DNA from: an uncultured Paracoccaceae bacterium
Lineage (GTDB): Bacteria > Pseudomonadota > Alphaproteobacteria > Rhodobacterales > Rhodobacteraceae
Length of the DNA stretch: 64,000 nucleotides
Assembly (NCBI GenBank): GCA_947500775.1
Contig: CANMTD010000003.1
Location: forward strand, 186,001 to 250,000
Direction: 5' to 3'
The stretch's first letter is position 1. Every line of letters begins with the position of its first letter. Of the stretch, positions 35,063-44,145 are shown piece by piece. The translations under genes and the position numbers were made by a program. Under the pieces are notes generated by a model, which saw only the letters and a program-made list of their open reading frames with translations, was not told the DNA's origin and did no database searches.

Positions 35063-35833
35063 ATGCCCTTTCAGAAAGTCCAGCCCGAAAAACTGTCGCA
35101 ATCGGTTGTGCGCCAGATCGAACAATTGATCCTGCGTGGCATCCTGCGCCCGGGCGAACGCCTGCCTTCGGAACGTGAACTGGCCGAAAAGCTGGGCGTG
35201 TCGCGCCCGTCCCTGCGCGAAGCGGTGGCCGATCTGCAATCGCGCGGGCTGTTGTCCAGCCGCGCAGGCGCGGGGATTTACGTGGCCGACGTGCTGGGCT
35301 CGGCCTTTTCCGACGCGCTGGTCAAACTGTTTGCCAGCCATGACGAAGCGGTGTTCGACTACATTTCCTTCCGCCGCGACATGGAAGGGCTGGCCGCCGA
35401 ACGCGCGGCGCGGCTGGCGTCGGATACCGACCTGAAGGTCGTGGCCACCGTTCTGGAAAAGATGGAGGCCGCCCACGTCAAACGCAATCCGGCCGACGAG
35501 GCCCGGCTGGACGCCGAGTTTCACCTGGCCATCATCGAGGCCAGCCACAACGTGGTCATGCTGCACATGATGCGGTCGATGTATCAGCTGCTGCGCGAAG
35601 GCGTGTTCTATAACCGTCAGGTCATGTTCAAACAGCGCACCACCCGGCAAAGCCTGCTGGACCAGCACCGCGCCATCAACGACGCCCTGCAGGCCCGCGA
35701 TCCCAAAGCCGCCCGCGCCGCGGTCGAGGCGCATCTGGATTACGTCGAAAACGCCCTATCCGATCAGCTTCTGGCCGACCGGCACGAAGCGATCGCCCGC
35801 CAGCGGCTGGACCACGAAAAGGCCCGGGGATAG
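35063..35833 (+). CDS. FadR-type GntR family regulator (PdhR/LldR-like)
   Basis: 256 residues from the ATG at 35063, preceded by GGAGA. The winged helix QIEQLILRGILRPGERLPSERELAEKLGVSRPSLREAVADLQSRGLL is typical of the FadR subfamily. The FCD domain has FDYISFRRDMEGLAAERAA and DAEFHLAIIEASHN. FadR-type members sense pyruvate, lactate, acyl-CoA or similar acids. No target gene is obvious nearby, and its operator was not identified. It is distinct from the GntR protein at 25.8 kb. Confidence 0.9.
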   Translation: MPFQKVQPEKLSQSVVRQIEQLILRGILRPGERLPSERELAEKLGVSRPSLREAVADLQSRGLLSSRAGAGIYVADVLGSAFSDALVKLFASHDEAVFDYISFRRDMEGLAAERAARLASDTDLKVVATVLEKMEAAHVKRNPADEARLDAEFHLAIIEASHNVVMLHMMRSMYQLLREGVFYNRQVMFKQRTTRQSLLDQHRAINDALQARDPKAARAAVEAHLDYVENALSDQLLADRHEAIARQRLDHEKARG

Positions 35834-35898
35834 CGCAGGCCCCTTGAACACCGCGCCGCAATGCCCGACATGAAAGTGGAACATAAGCGGAGCGCCCG

Positions 35899-36477
35899 AT
35901 GCCGACACCCCGACCCGATGTCATTGATTTCCTGAACACCCGCCGGTCCCGCCCGGCCAAGACATTGACCACCCCGGTGCCAACCCGGGCCGAGGTCGAA
36001 CCGATGCTGGTGGCCGCCGCCCGCACCCCCGATCACGGCAAGCTGGAACCCTGGCGGTTCATCGTGCTGGAACAGGCGGCGCTGGCCCGGCTGGCCGGGT
36101 TGGTCGCTGACCGGGGCGCGGCGCTTGGGCTGGACGCCGAAGCGCAGGCCAAGGCGCAAAAGCAATTCGCCGATGCCGCATTGGCCGTGGCCGTCATCGC
36201 CGCCCCCACCCCATCACCCAAAGTCCCCGAGATCGAACAGCTGTATTCCGCGGGCGCCGTCTGTCTGGCACTGCTGAACGTGGCGCTGGCCTCGGGCTGG
36301 GGGGCGAACTGGCTGTCGGGCTGGGCGTCGCATGACCGCGATTTCGTCGAACAGGGCCTTGGGCTGGCGCCGCATGAACAGGTGGCCGGCTTCATCCACA
36401 TCGGCACCGAAACCAACGCCCCGCCGGAACGCCCCCGCCCCGATCTGGCGGCGATCACCACATGGGTCAGCGCGTGA
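35899..36477 (+). CDS. Nitroreductase family flavoprotein
   Basis: 192 residues: FLNTRRSRPAKTL at the N-terminus (FMN phosphate site), AAARTPDHGKLEPWRFIVL, and SAGAVCLALLNVALASGWGANWLSGW. This matches the short YdjA-type nitroreductases (FMN-dependent oxidoreductases). The physiological substrate is unknown. Its last 16 bases overlap the next gene. Confidence 0.9.
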   Translation: MPTPRPDVIDFLNTRRSRPAKTLTTPVPTRAEVEPMLVAAARTPDHGKLEPWRFIVLEQAALARLAGLVADRGAALGLDAEAQAKAQKQFADAALAVAVIAAPTPSPKVPEIEQLYSAGAVCLALLNVALASGWGANWLSGWASHDRDFVEQGLGLAPHEQVAGFIHIGTETNAPPERPRPDLAAITTWVSA

Positions 36478-37181
36478 TTTTCAGCGATTTCCTCAAGGCG
36501 CTGGCCCAGATGACCGACCCCCGGTTTCAGCGCGTGCTGTGGCTGGGCATCGGCCTGACGCTGGCCCTGCTGATCGGCATGACCGCGCTGTTTGTCGGGG
36601 CGATCAACTGGCTGACCCCCGACAGCACCACCCTGCCCTTCTTCGGCGAAATCAGATGGGTGGGCGAATTTTTCTCATGGGCCGCCGTGGGGATCATGCT
36701 GATCGCCTCGGTCTTTCTGATGGTGCCCGTCGCCTCGGCCTTTACCGGGCTGTTCCTTGACGACGTGGCCGCCGCGGTCGAGGACCGGCATTTCCCCCGG
36801 CTGCCCCCCGCCCCCCGCATCGGCATGTTCGAGGCGCTGCGCGACAGCATCAACTTTTTCGGCGTGCTGGTCGCGGTGAATGCCGTGGCGCTGGTGCTGT
36901 ATTTCTTCATCGGCCCGCTGGCGCCGCTGCTGTTCTGGGCGGTGAACGGCTATCTTCTGGGGCGGGAATATTTCCAGATGGCGGCGATGCGGCGGCTGGG
37001 CCGGTCAGGGGCCACCGCCCTGCGCCGCCGTCACGGCGGGCAGATCTGGCTGGCCGGTATCCTGATGGCCATTCCGCTGACCGTGCCCCTGGTGAACCTG
37101 CTGATCCCGGTGCTGGGCGCGGCCACATTCACCCATCTGTTTCACCGCCTTCAGGCGCGGGGCACAGGCCGCGCAGGCTGA
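36462..37181 (+). CDS. EI24/CysZ-like membrane protein
   Basis: 239 residues, four to six membrane helices, with the family features FLKALAQMTDPRFQRVLWLGI, FTGLFLDDVAAAVEDRHFP and NGYLLGREYFQMAAMRR. EI24-domain proteins include the sulfate importer CysZ, but the alphaproteobacterial branch is uncharacterised. It overlaps the nitroreductase gene by 16 bases, implying coupled translation. Confidence 0.85.
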   Translation: MGQRVIFSDFLKALAQMTDPRFQRVLWLGIGLTLALLIGMTALFVGAINWLTPDSTTLPFFGEIRWVGEFFSWAAVGIMLIASVFLMVPVASAFTGLFLDDVAAAVEDRHFPRLPPAPRIGMFEALRDSINFFGVLVAVNAVALVLYFFIGPLAPLLFWAVNGYLLGREYFQMAAMRRLGRSGATALRRRHGGQIWLAGILMAIPLTVPLVNLLIPVLGAATFTHLFHRLQARGTGRAG

Positions 37182-37182
37182 C

Positions 37183-38091
37183 CTAGGGCTGAAGAACCGC
37201 CTCAAACTCGCGCCATTCGCCCTTGGACATGCCTGAACTTTCCTGCGTCACCTCTTCGCCTTTCAGCATAAGCTGCAGACAGGTGATCGCCTTGGCGCTC
37301 AGCGTGACGCCGCCCATCCGGTAATCCTCGAACGCCTCGAATGCGGCGGGCACCCAATCGGCCACCACGCGGGCAATCGCATCGGCATAGACGCGGATTT
37401 CATACTGGGCATGGGCATCGGCGCGCAGCCGCAGGAAATGGAACAGGTTGTGCAGATCGACCTTCCAATACCATTGGGTATAGATATTGGCGGGCAGGTT
37501 CATCCGCGCCAGTTCGCGCGCCAGCCCCGCCTGCCCCTCGTCCGAGATCATCGCCTCGTAATTGTCATAGCAGCGGTTGCTGTCGGATTTCAGGATCTCC
37601 AGCACGCGGGCGGCCTCGTCCCCCTCCAGCGCGGCGCCGCGGCCCTGATTGTTGACCACCGATTGCGCGGCCAGCTGGTCCTGCGCGGGAATGTAAAACT
37701 CGCGGTCCAGAATCGAATAGCGGGCCGAATATTCGTTGACGTTGGCGGTCCGGTGCCGGATCCACTGGCGCGCGACAAAGACCGGCAGCTTGACGTGCAG
37801 CTTGATCTCGCACATCTCGAACGGGGTCGAATGCCAGTGGCGCATCAGATAGCGGATCAGCCCGGCGTCATTGGACACCGATTTCGTGCCCTTGCCATAG
37901 CTGACGCGCGCCGCCTGACAGATCGCCGCATCATCGCCCATATAGTCGATGACCCGGACGAACCCGTGGTCCAGAACCTCATGCGCCTTGTACAGATGCG
38001 CCTCCATCCCTTCGGATACGGCGCGAAGTGTGGGCTGGGGCGTCGCACGAAGCGCATCGATTTCGGCAAGCTGTTCAGGCGTCAGCGGCAT
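37183..38091 (-). CDS. thyX: Flavin-dependent thymidylate synthase
   Basis: 302 residues from [17 protein letters not shown]. The ThyX motif [14 protein letters not shown] is present (RHR binds FAD/dUMP). It makes dTMP from dUMP using FAD and methylenetetrahydrofolate. The frame extends 42 codons upstream, but those are not ThyX-like. It is convergent with the EI24 gene and divergent from the VOC gene. Confidence 0.96.
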   Translation of the reverse strand: MPLTPEQLAEIDALRATPQPTLRAVSEGMEAHLYKAHEVLDHGFVRVIDYMGDDAAICQAARVSYGKGTKSVSNDAGLIRYLMRHWHSTPFEMCEIKLHVKLPVFVARQWIRHRTANVNEYSARYSILDREFYIPAQDQLAAQSVVNNQGRGAALEGDEAARVLEILKSDSNRCYDNYEAMISDEGQAGLARELARMNLPANIYTQWYWKVDLHNLFHFLRLRADAHAQYEIRVYADAIARVVADWVPAAFEAFEDYRMGGVTLSAKAITCLQLMLKGEEVTQESSGMSKGEWREFEAVLQP

Positions 38092-38291
38092 GGGGCGGGT
38101 CCCTTTGAAGATAGATGAGTCGAATGACACTATATCTGGCGTTTCACCGGGTAGGAACAGCAATATCCGGTGCAATTTGCCGCCCTGCGGAAAAAAGCCA
38201 TCGACAGGATACCGCAACGGTTTTTATCGCCCTTCGCCCTCGCCCCCCGGCGGATTTGTGCTAGCTTTGCCCCGAAAAGGGAGTGCAGCAC

Positions 38292-38720
38292 ATGCAAATC
38301 AGATATCTTCACACAATGGTCCGGGTCAAAGATCTGGACGCGACCATGGCGTTTTTTGCCCTGCTGGGGCTGAAGGAAACCCGCCGCATGGACAGCGAAC
38401 AGGGCCGGTTTTCGCTGATCTTCATGGCCCCCGAAGGGCAAGAGGAATGCCCCGTCGAACTGACGTGGAACTGGGACGGCGACGACGAATTGCCCTCGGA
38501 CAGCCGGCATTTCGGCCATCTGGCCTATGAGGTCGAAGACATTTATGCGATGTGCCAGCACCTGATGGACAACGGCGTCACCATCAACCGCCCGCCCCGC
38601 GACGGGCGCATGGCCTTTGTCCGCAGTCCCGATAACATCTCGGTCGAACTGTTGCAGATGGGCGGCGCCAAGGAACCGGCAGAGCCCTGGACCAGCATGG
38701 AAAATATCGGCCATTGGTAA
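38292..38720 (+). CDS. VOC family protein (glyoxalase I-like)
   Basis: 142 residues. MQIRYLHTMVRVKDLDATMAF, LGLKETRRMDSEQGRF, GHLAYEVEDI and FVRSPDNISVELLQ carry the His/Glu metal-ligand pattern of the vicinal-oxygen-chelate fold, closest to lactoylglutathione lyase. The likely role is detoxifying methylglyoxal as its glutathione adduct. AAAAGGGAG lies before the ATG. Its stop overlaps the next gene by seven bases. Confidence 0.88.
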   Translation: MQIRYLHTMVRVKDLDATMAFFALLGLKETRRMDSEQGRFSLIFMAPEGQEECPVELTWNWDGDDELPSDSRHFGHLAYEVEDIYAMCQHLMDNGVTINRPPRDGRMAFVRSPDNISVELLQMGGAKEPAEPWTSMENIGHW

Positions 38721-39409
38721 GATGTCTGGCCCTTTTGGCGATGCTGGCGGCCAGCCCGGCCCAGGCCACCTGCCGTCTGGCGCTGCTTCTGGCGCTTGAT
38801 GTGTCCTCTTCGGTCGACGGGACCGAGGACCGGCTGCAACGCGACGGGGTGGCCGATGCCCTGCTGGACCCCTCCGTGCGGCGCGCCCTGCTGGCCACCC
38901 CGGAAACGCCCGTGGCGCTGGCCGTCTATGAATGGAGCGGCCGGTATCAGCAGACCCTGATCCTGCCGTGGCAGGTGCTGAGCGACGAGGCCGCCATCGC
39001 CCGCGCCGCGCGCGCGATCCGCCAGTCGAAACGCAGCCATACGGAATTTCCCACCGCACTGGGCTATGCGCTGGGGCATGCTGCCGGCCTGTTCCAATCC
39101 GCCCCCGACTGCCTGTTCCAGACGCTGGATGTTTCAGGCGACGGGATCACCAACGACGGTTTCAGCCCGGCGCAGGCCTATGCCAATTTCCCGTTGGACA
39201 ACGTCACCGTCAACGGGCTGGCCATCGGCGGCGCGACCGAGGACAACACCGCCGTCTTTGCCTATTACCGCGATGCGCTGATCCGCGGCCCCGGCGCCTT
39301 TGTCGAAGTGGCCGATGATTTCACCGATTTCGCCCGCGCCATCCGCGAAAAGCTGCTGCGCGAGGTCGGGGCGCGCGTCACCGGCGACGCGCGGGCGGGT
39401 CTGCAATGA
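38714..39409 (+). CDS. DUF1194 (vWA-like) exported protein, copy 1
   Basis: 231 residues with a TTG start at 38714 that gives the signal peptide (1-18, AQA-TC). The mature domain has DVSSSVDGTEDRLQRDG (MIDAS-like, Asp29), VYEWSG, LDVSGDGITNDG and GPGAFVEVADDFTDFA, the DUF1194 pattern. Periplasmic metal-binding vWA fold expected; function unknown. It overlaps the VOC stop and, by four bases (ATGA), the second DUF1194 gene. Confidence 0.88.
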   Translation: MVRCLALLAMLAASPAQATCRLALLLALDVSSSVDGTEDRLQRDGVADALLDPSVRRALLATPETPVALAVYEWSGRYQQTLILPWQVLSDEAAIARAARAIRQSKRSHTEFPTALGYALGHAAGLFQSAPDCLFQTLDVSGDGITNDGFSPAQAYANFPLDNVTVNGLAIGGATEDNTAVFAYYRDALIRGPGAFVEVADDFTDFARAIREKLLREVGARVTGDARAGLQ

Positions 39410-40134
39410 TGCGCCGCGGTCTGATCCTGGCGCTGACGCTGGTCTGGCTGTTGCCGCCGATGGCGCAGGCCGCCTGCCGTCAGGCGCTGGCCATCGGGCT
39501 GGATGTATCGGGATCGGTGGATACCCGCGAATACCGGCTGCAACTGGACGGGCTGGCGGCGGCCCTGCTGCACCCCGAGGTGCGGCAGGCCCTGCTGTCG
39601 ATGCCGCAGGCCCCCGTCACCCTGAGTGTCTACGAATGGAGCGGTGCCGCGGATCAGCGGGTGATCCTGCCCTGGAGCGTGTTGAACAGCGACGCGGCCA
39701 TCGCCGGGGCGGCCCAGATTCTGCGGCAAAGCCAGCGCAATGTCAGCAGCCGGACAACCGCCATCGGCGCGGCCATGCTGACCGGGGCCGCTTTGCTGGC
39801 CGAACAATCCGCCTGCTGGAAACGCACGCTGGACCTGTCGGGCGACGGCCTGTCCAACGATGGCCCCCGCCCCCGCGACGTGAAATCGATCCCCCAGGTC
39901 CGCGACATGGCGGTCAACGCGTTGATCGTGGGCACCGGAAATGCCGATATCGGTGACAGGCGTCAGATGGAGGCCGCCGAATTGCTGGCCTATTTCCGGG
40001 CCGAGGTCATTCAGGGACCCGATGCCTTTGTCGAAGTCGCTCTGGGGTTCGATGAATTCGAGGCCGCAATGGTGCGCAAACTGCTGAAAGAACTGGAAGG
40101 TTTAAATCTGACCCGGGTGTTCCCGGATCAATAG
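39406..40134 (+). CDS. DUF1194 (vWA-like) exported protein, copy 2
   Basis: 242 residues, a tandem paralogue of the preceding gene: signal peptide 1-22, DVSGSVDTREYRLQLDG (Asp33), VYEWSG, LDLSGDGLSNDGPRPRD, GPDAFVEVALGFDEFE. The pair aligns over the whole mature length but is clearly diverged, so the duplication is old. The two may form a dimer. It is convergent with ldtR; the coding ends overlap by seven bases. Confidence 0.88.
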   Translation: MMRRGLILALTLVWLLPPMAQAACRQALAIGLDVSGSVDTREYRLQLDGLAAALLHPEVRQALLSMPQAPVTLSVYEWSGAADQRVILPWSVLNSDAAIAGAAQILRQSQRNVSSRTTAIGAAMLTGAALLAEQSACWKRTLDLSGDGLSNDGPRPRDVKSIPQVRDMAVNALIVGTGNADIGDRRQMEAAELLAYFRAEVIQGPDAFVEVALGFDEFEAAMVRKLLKELEGLNLTRVFPDQ

Positions 40135-40625
40135 ATGTAACGGATCTGATCCGCCCAATACCGTTCCATACGGCGCAGGGTCATGGTGATATCCTCCAGC
40201 CCGTCCTGGCCAATCACGCCCTTGGCCTCCAGTCCCGCGGCATGACGGGCAAACAAACCGGCCACGATATCGCGCACTTCGCGCCCCTTGGGGGTCAGCC
40301 GCACCCGGACCGACCGGCGGTCGATCTCGCTGCGCTGATGGTGCATGAACCCGCCTTCCACCAGCTTTTTCAGGTTATAGGATACGTTCGATCCCTGATA
40401 ATACCCGCGGCTTTTCAATTCACCGGCGGTGACTTCATTATCGCCGACGTTGAACAGCAACAGCGCCTGAACCGCGTTGATTTCGGGGACCGTGACCCGT
40501 TCGAACTCATCCTTGATCACATCCAGCAGCAGCCGGTGCAGCCGTTCGACCAGCGCCAGCGCCTCTAGATAGCCTGTGATGAAGCTTTGCTGTGGCGATA
40601 CCGCCACCGGGGTTTGGATACTCAT
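40128..40625 (-). CDS. ldtR: MarR family regulator LdtR
   Basis: 165 residues: FITGYLEALALVERLHRLLLDVIKDEFERV, then VQALLLFNVGDNEVTAGELKSRGYYQGSNVSYNLKKLVEGG and DRRSVRVRLTPKGREV. This very specific pattern is LdtR, a MarR-type regulator of alphaproteobacteria linked to an L,D-transpeptidase and osmotic-stress tolerance in Rhizobiales. No L,D-transpeptidase gene is in the window. A 25-bp dyad 90 bases upstream (40715-40739) may be its own operator. Confidence 0.85.
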   Translation of the reverse strand: MSIQTPVAVSPQQSFITGYLEALALVERLHRLLLDVIKDEFERVTVPEINAVQALLLFNVGDNEVTAGELKSRGYYQGSNVSYNLKKLVEGGFMHHQRSEIDRRSVRVRLTPKGREVRDIVAGLFARHAAGLEAKGVIGQDGLEDITMTLRRMERYWADQIRYIY

Positions 40626-40714
40626 CTGATGCTCCGTCTTCTCTGGGTGTCATCAGAGATACCGAACGATCTTCAAAGATTTGGTTAAAGCTGTAGAGAG
40701 CCGCGATTCGAGTA

Positions 40715-40739
40715 GGAACATTCTTAATCAAAATATTCC
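40715..40739. promoter_or_regulatory. AT-rich dyad upstream of ldtR
   Basis: GGAACATT and AATATTCC (one mismatch) separated by nine bases. It lies 90 bases before the ldtR start and 11 bases after the end of the Hint gene, in an AT-rich stretch. Size fits a MarR dimer. Candidate autoregulatory operator. Confidence 0.4.
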
Positions 40740-40749
40740 TATTCCAGAG

Positions 40750-41283
40750 TCACGACGGGTCCACATTCACCCAGACACCTTCGCACCGCACATTGGCGGG
40801 CTTGCCAAGGTGAAACAGCGTGTAGGTCATCATCATTTCGGGTTTGCGCATGACATAGGGTTGCCCCAGCAGATTGTGCGCGGCCTGCATCTTGCCCCCG
40901 ACAAGCCGGTCCTCGGCACAAAGTTTCTGTCCGGGCGACAACAGGATATCCCGATGCGGCCGGTTCGACCGAAATGCCCCGGCACGGATCAGAACCGGAT
41001 GCGCCTCGGGGTGGCGGGACATGAAATCTTCGTCCAGAACGATGCGATCAAGCCAGACAATTCGCAAATATTCGCCCGTCTGCGTGCGCACCGGGTCGCG
41101 TTCGCGCAGGGCCTGTGCCGGGACTTCGCCGAAGGACGTGGAAATCCGCGTCATCGGCGCAAAGCCGGCGGTGTTCCAGGCCGTGTGCTTTGCCGCAACC
41201 GGTCTGGTGACCTGTCTGACAGGGGGTTTTGGCCGGGCTGCGTTGACCGACGCTATAACTTTATTGATATGAACGGACCGCAT
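40750..41283 (-). CDS. Hint-domain protein
   Basis: 177 residues. The core SFGEVPAQALRERDPVRTQTGEYLRIVWLDRIVLDEDFMSRHPEAHPVLIRAGAFRSNRPHRDILLSPGQKL is the Hint module common in Rhodobacterales, with the conserved PVLIRAGA and DLLLSPGH-like block (here DILLSPGQ). The catalytic Cys expected at the domain start is not seen, so self-splicing is unlikely. The first ~40 residues are poorly conserved and the true start may be the internal Met at about residue 44. Function unknown. Confidence 0.78.
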   Translation of the reverse strand: MRSVHINKVIASVNAARPKPPVRQVTRPVAAKHTAWNTAGFAPMTRISTSFGEVPAQALRERDPVRTQTGEYLRIVWLDRIVLDEDFMSRHPEAHPVLIRAGAFRSNRPHRDILLSPGQKLCAEDRLVGGKMQAAHNLLGQPYVMRKPEMMMTYTLFHLGKPANVRCEGVWVNVDPS

Positions 41284-41747
41284 TTAATTTATTCTTTCAA
41301 CTACAATGCCCACGTCTGTTTGCGCGGGGTACGGGTAAAAAATTTTTCAACATCCGGCGGTGGACCAGGGCGGCGCCACATCACGCGGCCGCCCCGATAA
41401 CATACTACTGGTTACGCCTTCCACTTACCCTCATCATCGGGGTGATGGCCCGACATATGCACTGGTTACAGCAATACGTCTAATCCGGGCAATAGTCAGG
41501 AATCTGGCAGAACCGTCCGGTTTGTGACGCTTTCGTGATGCGGTGTGATTTGCAAAACGGGTGCAATCTGGGCGCTATTCGCGAATTGGCGACAATCCCG
41601 ATCATGGACCTGTCGAAAAGGACAGGTTCTTTGGTCGCAAACCCGTTTCTGTTTCCATTGCGGCACAACAATCAGGGCGGCAGCCGCCGCAATTGATGCC
41701 TCAATTTTGCGAAATCTTTTCTGAAACAAACTGTTTCTCGGCGTATT
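41284..41747. other. 464-base region downstream of sdhE with no supported gene
   Basis: Contains a repeated 9-mer ACTGGTTAC (near 41407 and 41461), a 7-bp hairpin ACCTGTC/GACAGGT at about 41608-41626 and a GGCGGC/GCCGCC mini-hairpin at about 41687. Minus-strand frames of 63-77 codons lack ribosome sites and family features. It could hold the Hint gene promoter and a small RNA, but nothing is firm. Confidence 0.4.
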
Positions 41748-42020
41748 CTAGGCCTGATCCCTTGATGCACCGGCGTGCAGGGCAATTTCGGCGATCATGT
41801 CGGCAAATTGCGGCGGGGTTTCGGCCTGCCCCGTAACCCATTGATAAATATCATGATCGTTTTCGGCCATCACCAATTCCAGCCGATCCAATGCCGAATC
41901 CGGCATTTCCGCCATCCTGTCGTCCGTAAAGTTCCCCAGAATCAGGTCCATCTCTTTGATGCCCCGGTGCCAGGCCCGAATTTTCAGACGCTTCAGCCGG
42001 ACGTCGCGCGGTTCTGTCAT
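41748..42020 (-). CDS. sdhE: SdhE, succinate dehydrogenase flavinylation factor
   Basis: 90 residues: RLKRLKIRAWHRGIKEMDLILGNF with the RGxxE motif (RGIKE), DSALDRLELVMAENDHDIYQWVTG. This is the SdhE/SDH5 family that helps attach FAD covalently to SdhA. Its ATG overlaps the stop of the XRE regulator gene as TGATG, so the two are translated together. It is 31 kb from sdhA. Confidence 0.94.
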   Translation of the reverse strand: MTEPRDVRLKRLKIRAWHRGIKEMDLILGNFTDDRMAEMPDSALDRLELVMAENDHDIYQWVTGQAETPPQFADMIAEIALHAGASRDQA

Positions 42021-42427
42021 CAGATATCGTCTTTCAATGCCATGCGCAGACGCTTTTCCAGCGTCCCAAGCCGGTCCACGGCCGCGCTCATCTGTGTTCT
42101 GACCTGCCGGATGTCGGTCAGGATCAGCCGAACGTCATTGGGCAATTCCTGCGGTTCTGTGTCGGGCGCATCAAGCCCGTCGCCTTCGCCGTTCAGCAAC
42201 CACATGATCGAAACATTCAGCAACCCGGCCAGCATCTGCAACTTGTTGGCCCGCGGTTCGTTCAGGTCCTCTTCCCAGCAGCGGACGGTCTTCAGCTTCA
42301 CGCCAAGGCGTTTCGCCAGATCCTCTTGCGACCAGCCCAGTTTGTCGCGCGCACCGGCCACCCGATCGCCAAAGGTTGCGCTGTCATTCGAATACCAATC
42401 GCTGTTATCAGCGGCTTCGGTCATCAT
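42020..42427 (-). CDS. XRE family transcriptional regulator
   Basis: 135 residues. The HTH is DRVAGARDKLGWSQEDLAKRLGVKLKTVRCWEEDLNEPRANKLQMLAGLLNVSIMWLLNGEG. The C-terminal 50 residues form a helix with heptad spacing (VRLILTDIRQVRTQMSAAVDRLGTLEKRLRMAL), a likely dimer coil. Overlaps sdhE by one base, suggesting a joint transcript. Targets unknown. Confidence 0.9.
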   Translation of the reverse strand: MMTEAADNSDWYSNDSATFGDRVAGARDKLGWSQEDLAKRLGVKLKTVRCWEEDLNEPRANKLQMLAGLLNVSIMWLLNGEGDGLDAPDTEPQELPNDVRLILTDIRQVRTQMSAAVDRLGTLEKRLRMALKDDI

Positions 42428-42494
42428 CTGTCATGCCTTTCTGCCGAACGTGCTTGAACGGCTTTCCCGCGCACCCTAAGAGAGTTGACAGTGA

Positions 42495-43718
<1,224 letters not shown>

Positions 43719-43728
43719 CCGGAACGAC

Positions 43729-44139
43729 ATGAGTAACGATCTGCCAGAGTTCTACTTCCGGGTCCGTGAAAACGGCGCCATGGTCTTTCGGATTGCCGCC
43801 GAAAACCGGCATCGGCGGCTTGAGATGGATCAGATTGCCGTGTGCAACGTCAAGAATGGTGAAATCAGACCGCATGGCGACCGCCCGCTGTCCGACGAAG
43901 AACGCCAGACTATCGTCGACTGGATCGAAGATCGCCGCGCGGTTCTGGCCGAACGTGATGTCGATGACATCCTGCGCACGGTCGACCATCTGAACCTGAC
44001 CGCGCAATGGGCCCAGTCCCGCGCCACCGATGGCCAGTTGGAAGAGATCACAGACGCGCTGTTGCTGGCGATGCACGATCTGCGCGGCGTTCTGGTGCGC
44101 AAAAAGGCCGACCGGCTGATCAAGGCCAGCAAGCCCTGA
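43729..44139 (+). CDS. Conserved hypothetical protein downstream of aspC
   Basis: 136 residues, soluble, acidic-basic mixed: LPEFYFRVRENGAMVFRIAAENRHRRLEMDQIAVCNVKNGEI, then RPLSDEERQTIVDWIEDRRAVL and an amphipathic C-terminal helix. The regular, charged layout and position 10 bases after aspC support a real gene co-transcribed with it. I recognise the type as a Rhodobacterales hypothetical but know no function. Confidence 0.82.
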   Translation: MSNDLPEFYFRVRENGAMVFRIAAENRHRRLEMDQIAVCNVKNGEIRPHGDRPLSDEERQTIVDWIEDRRAVLAERDVDDILRTVDHLNLTAQWAQSRATDGQLEEITDALLLAMHDLRGVLVRKKADRLIKASKP

Positions 44140-44145
44140 GCAGGC

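Noticed and set aside
41496-41729. 77-codon minus-strand frame after sdhE
   Set aside because: Only a TTG start without a ribosome site, erratic composition and no family features.
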